DNA of 45,765 bases. Origin: an uncultured Prevotellaceae bacterium (GTDB taxonomy: Bacteria; Bacteroidota; Bacteroidia; Bacteroidales; Bacteroidaceae). The notes under the pieces were generated by a model. That model searched no databases. It saw nothing but the letters and a program-made list of their open reading frames with translations, and had not been told where the DNA came from. Positions 40,435 to 45,765 of this stretch are shown one piece after another. Location: assembly GCA_902803475.1 (NCBI GenBank), contig CADCPZ010000179.1, positions 1 to 45,765 on the forward strand, in the 5' to 3' direction. The position numbers were made by a program, and so were the translations under genes. Within the stretch, counting starts at the first letter, position 1; each line of letters starts with the position of its first letter.

Positions 40435-42279
40435 ATGTGCGGAATCGTAGGATATTTAGGACACAAAGAGGCATATCCCATTCTGATAAAAGGACTCAAA
40501 CGTCTGGAGTATCGGGGATATGACAGCGCAGGCGTGGCTTTGCGAAACGACAACGGTAATCTGAACGTGTACAAAGCCAAAGGAAAAGTGTCAGATTTGG
40601 AAAACTATTGTGCGGATAAAGACATCACAGGACATGTAGGTATTGCTCATACACGATGGGCTACGCATGGTGAACCGTCATCGAAGAATGCGCATCCGCA
40701 TTATTCTGAATCCAAGAATCTGGCCATCATCCACAATGGTATCATCGAGAACTATGCCGAAATCAAGAAAAACCTGATGGAAAAAGGGGTGACGTTCCGT
40801 TCTGATACGGATACGGAGGTGCTGGTGCAACTGGTGGAGTATATCCAGAACAAGAAGAATCTCGACCTGCTCACAGCCGTACAGGTTGCGCTGTACCAAG
40901 TAATCGGTGCCTATGCGATCGCCATTCTCGACAAGAATGATCCTCATCAGATTATTGCAGCTCGTAAACAGAGTCCGCTGGTCGTAGGCATTGGCGAGGA
41001 CGAGTTCTTCTTAGGGTCTGACGCCAGTCCGATTATCGAATATACCGACAAAGTGGTGTATCTCGATGACGAAAACATCGCCATCATTCGGCTGGGTGAG
41101 GAACTCAAAGTGGTCAGTATCTTGAATGAAGAGCAACAGCTGGAAATCAAAAAGGTCGATATCGACTTGGGACAGATTGAGAAGGGCGGTTATCCACATT
41201 TCATGCTGAAGGAAATCTTTGAGCAGCCGGAATGTCTGAGAAACTGTATGCGTGGACGTGTGAATGTAGAAGCTGATCACGTGACACTCTCGGCACTTAT
41301 CGACTACCGTCAGCAACTGCTCAATGCCAAACGCATCATCATTGTTGCTTGTGGAACCAGTTGGCATGCGGGTTTGATAGGTAAACAGATTTTTGAAACC
41401 TTATGCCGTATTCCGGTAGAGGTGGAATATGCATCTGAGTTCCGCTACCGCAATCCTGTGGTAACGGAGGATGATGTGGTCATTGCCATCTCCCAGAGTG
41501 GTGAAACTGCCGACACACTGGCGGCTGTCCAACTGGCGAAAGAAAAAGGTGCATTTATCTATGGTGTATGCAATGCCATCGGTAGCAGTATTCCCCGTGC
41601 CACTGATACGGGAACATATATCCACGTAGGTCCGGAGATTGGTGTTGCCTCAACGAAGGCTTTCACTGGTCAGGTAACTGTCCTCACGATGATTGCCCTC
41701 GCGCTGGCAGATGCAAAAGGTACTGTCAACAGAGAGGAATATCTCGCTATTGTCAAACAGCTGAGTGAGATTCCAGAGAAAATCAAAGAGGTGCTGGCGC
41801 TGAACGAACAGGTGGCCGATTTAGCCCGTACGTTCACCTATGCCCGCAACTTCCTCTATTTAGGTCGTGGCTTTAGTTATCCGGTTGCCTTAGAGGGGGC
41901 ACTGAAACTGAAGGAAATTTCCTATATCCATGCAGAAGGCTATCCTGCAGCAGAGATGAAGCACGGTCCGATTGCGCTGATTGATTCTGATATGCCTGTT
42001 GTGGTGATAGCTACGCACAACGCAATGTATGAGAAAGTACTTTCTAATATACAGGAAATTAAGGCTCGTCAAGGTCGCGTCATCGCATTGGTGACGAAAG
42101 GAGATAGTACGATTTCGAAGATTGCTGATAGAGTCATCGAGTTGCCTGACTGTATGGAATGTCTTGAACCATTGGTTGCTACAATCCCACTGCAGCTGTT
42201 GGCTTATCACATTGCTGTCTGCAAAGGTAAGGATGTTGACCAACCACGTAACTTGGCGAAGTCGGTTACTGTCGAATAA
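40435..42279 (+). CDS. glmS: Glutamine-fructose-6-phosphate aminotransferase (isomerizing)
   Basis: 614 residues. Mature N-terminal Cys2 (MCGIVGYLG) is the glutaminase nucleophile, followed by RGYDSAGVAL, THTRWATHGEPSSKNAHPH and the two SIS sugar-isomerase domains (ACGTSWHAG, SQSGETADTLAA, GRGFSYPVALEGALKLKEISYIHAEGYPAAEMKHGP) ending DQPRNLAKSVTVE, all canonical. It makes glucosamine-6-phosphate for cell-envelope synthesis. Neither a glmS ribozyme nor a strong promoter is visible in the 38-nt gap upstream. Confidence 0.98.
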   Translation: MCGIVGYLGHKEAYPILIKGLKRLEYRGYDSAGVALRNDNGNLNVYKAKGKVSDLENYCADKDITGHVGIAHTRWATHGEPSSKNAHPHYSESKNLAIIHNGIIENYAEIKKNLMEKGVTFRSDTDTEVLVQLVEYIQNKKNLDLLTAVQVALYQVIGAYAIAILDKNDPHQIIAARKQSPLVVGIGEDEFFLGSDASPIIEYTDKVVYLDDENIAIIRLGEELKVVSILNEEQQLEIKKVDIDLGQIEKGGYPHFMLKEIFEQPECLRNCMRGRVNVEADHVTLSALIDYRQQLLNAKRIIIVACGTSWHAGLIGKQIFETLCRIPVEVEYASEFRYRNPVVTEDDVVIAISQSGETADTLAAVQLAKEKGAFIYGVCNAIGSSIPRATDTGTYIHVGPEIGVASTKAFTGQVTVLTMIALALADAKGTVNREEYLAIVKQLSEIPEKIKEVLALNEQVADLARTFTYARNFLYLGRGFSYPVALEGALKLKEISYIHAEGYPAAEMKHGPIALIDSDMPVVVIATHNAMYEKVLSNIQEIKARQGRVIALVTKGDSTISKIADRVIELPDCMECLEPLVATIPLQLLAYHIAVCKGKDVDQPRNLAKSVTVE

Positions 42280-42285
42280 CTATTG

Positions 42286-42314
42286 GGCGAGTCGTTTGTC
42301 GGCTCGCCTTTTTT
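42286..42314 (+). terminator. Terminator of glmS
   Basis: GGCGAG (42286-42291) pairs with CTCGCC (42303-42308), 11-nt loop with an inner CG pair possible, then T6. Confidence 0.85.
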
Positions 42315-42358
42315 ATAAATATGTACAGGATAAAAACAGATTATAACAAACAACATCA

Positions 42359-43471
42359 ATGAAGAAGGTAACTTTAAGATTGAGTGACGGAACTGAATTC
42401 CACGGGGAATCGTTTGGATACGAGGCTCCTGTGGTGGGGGAGGTCGTTTTCAATACTGCCATGATGGGCTACCCGGAGTCGTTGACAGACCCCTCATACG
42501 CTGGACAGCTGATGGTGCTGACATATCCCTTGGTGGGTAACTACGGTGTGCCACCCTTTACTTTCGAGGATAACGGACTGCCCACATTCATGGAGAGTGA
42601 CAAGATCTATGCTTCTGCTATCATCGTGAGCGACTATAGCGAAAAGTATAGTCATTGGAACGGAAAAGAAAGTCTGGGCGACTGGCTGAAACGCGAAAAG
42701 GTTCCTGGCGTAACAGGTATCGATACCCGAGCGCTGACAAAACTGCTTCGCACACATGGTGTGATGATGGGACAGCTACTGTTTGAAAGCGCAGCTTCTG
42801 TATGTAGCGATTCCCTCGATAGTTCTGTCTGTTGCGATACTATCGCAACCACCCCCTACAGCGACATCAACTGGGTGGCTCGTGTTTCCTGTAAGGATAT
42901 CATCCGCTATAACGAAGGTGCCGGAAAGAAAGTGGTTCTTGTGGATTGCGGAGTGAAAGCAAACATCATTCGCTGTCTGATCAACCGAGGGGTAGAGGTG
43001 ATTCGTGTTCCTTGGAACTATGATTACACCGATATGGATTTCGACGGACTTTTCCTGGCAAATGGTCCTGGTGATCCTGATACCTGCGTGGAGGCGGTAG
43101 AAGTGCTGAAGAAACAGATGTCAATGTCGCGTAAACCGATTTGTGGTATTTGCATGGGAAACCAACTACTGGCGAAAGCCGGTGGTGCACGTATCTATAA
43201 ACTGAAATATGGTCATCGTAGTCATAACCAACCGGTACGTGAGGTGGGCACAAATCGTTGTTATGTCACCTCGCAGAATCACGGTTATGCGGTCGATGCT
43301 GCCACACTCGGTCGCGACTGGCGTGAGCTGTTTGTTAATATGAATGACGGCTCCAACGAGGGAATCCGTCATACGGTGAATCCCTGGTTCTCCAGTCAGT
43401 TCCATCCGGAGGCATGTTCCGGTCCTGTAGATACAGAGTTTATGTTTGACCGTTTCATAGCAACTCTCTAA
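42359..43471 (+). CDS. carA: Carbamoyl-phosphate synthase small subunit, with an 18-residue insertion
   Basis: 370 residues. The N-terminal CPSase_sm_chain domain (LRLSDGTEFHGESFGYEAP ... VPGVTGIDTRALTKLLRTHGVMMG) is followed by the class I glutaminase: LANGPGDP, nucleophile C in ICGICMGNQLLA, and HPEACSGP. It supplies ammonia for carbamoyl phosphate used in arginine and pyrimidine synthesis. Residues S147-T164 are an extra segment between the two domains, encoded by a 54-bp double palindromic unit. The carB gene follows after 36 nt. Confidence 0.97.
   Translation: MKKVTLRLSDGTEFHGESFGYEAPVVGEVVFNTAMMGYPESLTDPSYAGQLMVLTYPLVGNYGVPPFTFEDNGLPTFMESDKIYASAIIVSDYSEKYSHWNGKESLGDWLKREKVPGVTGIDTRALTKLLRTHGVMMGQLLFESAASVCSDSLDSSVCCDTIATTPYSDINWVARVSCKDIIRYNEGAGKKVVLVDCGVKANIIRCLINRGVEVIRVPWNYDYTDMDFDGLFLANGPGDPDTCVEAVEVLKKQMSMSRKPICGICMGNQLLAKAGGARIYKLKYGHRSHNQPVREVGTNRCYVTSQNHGYAVDAATLGRDWRELFVNMNDGSNEGIRHTVNPWFSSQFHPEACSGPVDTEFMFDRFIATL
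42797..42850 (+). repeat. 54-bp in-frame palindromic insertion in carA
   Basis: Two 27-bp units, 42797-42823 and 42824-42850, each starting TCTGT and reading TGT(A/T)GCGAT; the second contains the perfect inverted repeat GTTGCGATA-C-TATCGCAAC (42831-42849). Translated as SVCSDSLDS then SVCCDTIAT. Length, two-unit layout and palindrome core match the carB insertion. Confidence 0.75.
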
Positions 43472-43507
43472 TTATACAAACTCATTTAACTCCCTAATTG
43501 ATAAAAA

Positions 43508-45765
43508 ATGAAATACGATCATATTAAAAAGGTATTACTCCTCGGTTCCGGTGCGTTGAAGATTGGTGAAGCAGGCGAATTTGACTATTCTGGTAGTCAG
43601 GCGTTAAAGGCGCTTCGGGAAGAGGGTATTCGCACAGTGCTCATCAATCCGAATATTGCAACCGTTCAGACGTCGGAAGGGGTGGCTGATGAAATATACT
43701 TCCTACCAGTACAGCCTTATTTTGTCGAACGCGTCATCGAGAAAGAACGTCCTGATGGTATCTCGTTGGCATTCGGCGGACAGACTGCTTTGAACTGCGG
43801 TGTGGAACTTTATAAGAGCGGGGTTCTGAAGAAATATGGTGTAGAGGTATTGGGAACACCTGTGCAGGCGATTATCGATACCGAAGACCGCGAGCTGTTT
43901 GTGGAGAAACTCAATGAGATTGATGTGAAAACCATCAAGAGTGAAGCTTGCGAGACGATGGAACAGGCTCGTAATGCTGCTCGTGAACTGGGGTATCCTG
44001 TTATCCTGCGTGCTGCCTATGCGCTTGGAGGCCTGGGTTCTGGATTTTGCAACAACGAAGAGGAATTGAACAAACTGGCTGAAAAGGCTTTCTCTTTCTC
44101 CCCGCAGGTGTTGGTGGAAAAATCGCTGAAAGGATGGAAGGAAATTGAATATGAGGTGGTGCGCGACCGTTACGACAACTGTATCACAGTATGTAACATG
44201 GAGAACTTTGATCCGCTCGGTATCCATACGGGTGAATCCATCGTTGTGGCTCCTTCGCAGACATTGACCAATTCGGAATACCACAAACTGCGTGCACTCG
44301 CCATCCGGATTATCCGACATATCGGTATCGTTGGTGAATGTAATGTTCAATATGCATTTGATCCGCAATCAGAGGACTATCGCGTTATTGAGGTGAATGC
44401 CCGTCTGAGCCGTTCTTCTGCTTTGGCATCAAAGGCAACAGGTTATCCGCTTGCCTTCGTAGCTGCAAAGTTAGGCTTGGTCTATGGTCTCTTTGAACTG
44501 AAAAACTCGGTGACGACAACTACGAGTGCTTTCTTTGAGCCGGCTCTCGACTATGTCGTTTGTAAGATACCACGTTGGGACTTGTCGAAGTTCAGAGGGG
44601 TTGACAAGGAACTGGGTTCTTCGATGAAGTCTGTCGGTGAGGTGATGGCGATAGGTCGAACCTTCGAGGAGGCTATTCAGAAAGGTCTTCGTATGATAGG
44701 GCAGGGCATGCATGGATTCGTGGAAAATAAAGAACTGGAGATTCCTGATGTCGATGCAGCCTTGCGTGAACCGACAGATAAACGTGTGTTCGTCATCTCC
44801 AAGGCGATGCACTTGCCACAATATGATTTGGAAACCATCCACCAGTTGACGAAAATAGATCGTTGGTTCTTAGAGAAGCTGAAACATATCATTGATATTG
44901 ATGAGGCATTGAAGCAAGAAACAGTCGATACGCTTTCTTCTGATCTTTTGCGCAAAGCGAAAATCTATGGATTTACAGATTTCCAGATTGCCCGTGCTGT
45001 GGGATTGGAGCAGCAGATGGGTACGATGCATCAGGCATCGCTGAGAATCCGACAACTTCGTTTGGAAAATGGAATCACCCCAGTTGTCAAACAGATAGAT
45101 ACGTTGGCTGCGGAATATCCGGCTCAAACCAATTATCTCTACCTGACCTATCAGGGCACAGCATGTTGCGGTCCTGCTGAATCGGGTCGCGTGTGTTGCG
45201 GTTCTGCCGCAACATATCACGACATTGCATACGAGAACGACGGCAAGAGCGTGATCGTATTAGGTTCAGGAGCCTACCGTATCGGTTCTTCTGTGGAGTT
45301 CGACTGGTGTGGTGTGCAAGCGTTGAACACCATTCGACAGCAGGGCTATCGCTCGGTGATGATCAACTATAATCCTGAAACGGTTTCTACCGATTATGAT
45401 ATGTGTGACCGCCTGTATTTCGACGAGCTGACTTTCGAACGGGTGATGGATATCATTGAACTGGAGAATCCGCATGGCGTCGTCGTCTCTACAGGCGGAC
45501 AGATTCCCAATAACCTGGCGATGTACCTCGATGAACAGCAGGTTCCGATTCTGGGTACACAGGCAAAGGATATTGATGGAGCAGAGGATCGTGCGAAATT
45601 CTCACAGATGCTCACGGAAAATGGTATCAACCAACCAGAATGGAGTGCGCTGACAAGTATGGAAGACATCGACAACTTTGTCGATAGGGTAGGCTTCCCA
45701 GTGCTGGTGCGCCCTTCGTATGTATTGAGTGGTGCTGCAATGAATGTATGCTCTAACAGAGATGA
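43508..45765 (+). CDS. carB: Carbamoyl-phosphate synthase large subunit (3' end cut), with an 18-residue insertion
   Basis: Open from the ATG at 43508 ([29 protein letters not shown]) to the window end: 752 codons of an expected ~1075-1090. The first synthetase half is complete with [11 protein letters not shown], the ATP-grasp block [13 protein letters not shown] and [23 protein letters not shown]. The second half starts [22 protein letters not shown] and is truncated after [13 protein letters not shown]. Residues A552-T569, between the oligomerisation domain (YLYLTY) and the second half, form an extra 18-residue segment not expected from the E. coli protein. Downstream of carA by 36 nt. Confidence 0.97.
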   Translation, partial: MKYDHIKKVLLLGSGALKIGEAGEFDYSGSQALKALREEGIRTVLINPNIATVQTSEGVADEIYFLPVQPYFVERVIEKERPDGISLAFGGQTALNCGVELYKSGVLKKYGVEVLGTPVQAIIDTEDRELFVEKLNEIDVKTIKSEACETMEQARNAARELGYPVILRAAYALGGLGSGFCNNEEELNKLAEKAFSFSPQVLVEKSLKGWKEIEYEVVRDRYDNCITVCNMENFDPLGIHTGESIVVAPSQTLTNSEYHKLRALAIRIIRHIGIVGECNVQYAFDPQSEDYRVIEVNARLSRSSALASKATGYPLAFVAAKLGLVYGLFELKNSVTTTTSAFFEPALDYVVCKIPRWDLSKFRGVDKELGSSMKSVGEVMAIGRTFEEAIQKGLRMIGQGMHGFVENKELEIPDVDAALREPTDKRVFVISKAMHLPQYDLETIHQLTKIDRWFLEKLKHIIDIDEALKQETVDTLSSDLLRKAKIYGFTDFQIARAVGLEQQMGTMHQASLRIRQLRLENGITPVVKQIDTLAAEYPAQTNYLYLTYQGTACCGPAESGRVCCGSAATYHDIAYENDGKSVIVLGSGAYRIGSSVEFDWCGVQALNTIRQQGYRSVMINYNPETVSTDYDMCDRLYFDELTFERVMDIIELENPHGVVVSTGGQIPNNLAMYLDEQQVPILGTQAKDIDGAEDRAKFSQMLTENGINQPEWSALTSMEDIDNFVDRVGFPVLVRPSYVLSGAAMNVCSNRD
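45161..45214 (+). repeat. 54-bp in-frame palindromic insertion in carB
   Basis: Two 27-bp units, 45161-45187 and 45188-45214, both with TGTTGCGGT(C/T)CTGC. The second holds the perfect stem TGTTGCGG (45194-45201) and CCGCAACA (45207-45214) around TTCTG. Translated as ACCGPAESG then RVCCGSAAT. Compare VCCDTIAT in carA with VCCGSAAT here. Confidence 0.78.

Noticed and set aside
43703..44368. 221-codon open frame antisense to carB
   Set aside because: Lies wholly under canonical carB motifs; no promoter or domain.

Overview
The window is a stretch of chromosome from a Bacteroidales bacterium, most likely Prevotella or a close relative (Segatella, Hoylesella and similar). The evidence is the protein families (two DUF4230 proteins, DUF4738, DUF5686, Bacteroidetes-type ThrA fused aspartokinase/homoserine dehydrogenase, DPP IV, Dcp-like M3 peptidase). 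It is also the promoters: at least a dozen intergenic regions carry the Bacteroidetes -7 box TAnnTTTG, several with TTTG 19-20 nt upstream, and Shine-Dalgarno sequences are not evident. Almost all genes are core or housekeeping. I see no insertion sequence, prophage, CRISPR array, tRNA or rRNA.

Layout. 1-3520 (-): apgM-like gene (cut by the window edge) behind thrA, a threonine-pathway operon. 3790-5385 (+): FAD-dependent oxidoreductase. 5380-13679 (-): zinc metallopeptidase, YqaA-like and unknown membrane proteins, purD, DPP IV, THUMP methyltransferase and serine acetyltransferase. 13807-21462 (+): nucleotidyltransferase, ATP-grasp protein, CDP-alcohol phosphatidyltransferase, HAD hydrolase, myo-inositol-phosphate synthase, outer-membrane DUF5686 protein and hotdog thioesterase; the first five fit inositol-lipid synthesis. 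21729-25457: a LacI-type regulator with its own operator, facing an AGCS symporter and two DUF4230 proteins. 25560-28754: two lipoproteins, a large structured RNA element, ribH and a TPR protein. 28899-30590 (+): recF and 5-formyl-THF cyclo-ligase. 30626-36399 (-): DUF721 (DciA-like), S41 protease, dCMP deaminase, M3 peptidase and asparaginase. 36622-38025 (+): uxaC. 38109-39389 (-): unknown secreted protein. 39555-45765 (+): a Wza-like export lipoprotein, glmS, carA and carB (cut by the window edge).

Three things stand out beyond the genes. (1) carA and carB each carry an in-frame extra segment of exactly 54 bp (18 residues), built as two 27-bp units around a TGTTGCG...CGCAAC palindrome; the M3 peptidase has a weaker candidate of the same size. 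They look like palindromic elements that insert into coding genes. (2) The 26.3-26.65 kb region folds on paper into five nested helices followed by a terminator hairpin that competes with the outermost helix. This is a candidate regulatory RNA or attenuator ahead of a surface lipoprotein. (3) Many gene junctions hold short tandem arrays with 7-, 8-, 9-, 19- or 22-bp periods. These often contain stop codons or start sites and sometimes extend into the proteins. Two distant loci share one heptamer family, and one 8-mer family lies both in front of and inside the same gene.

Family assignments rest on reading motifs by eye, without database searches. All RNA structures are hand-paired, not computed.
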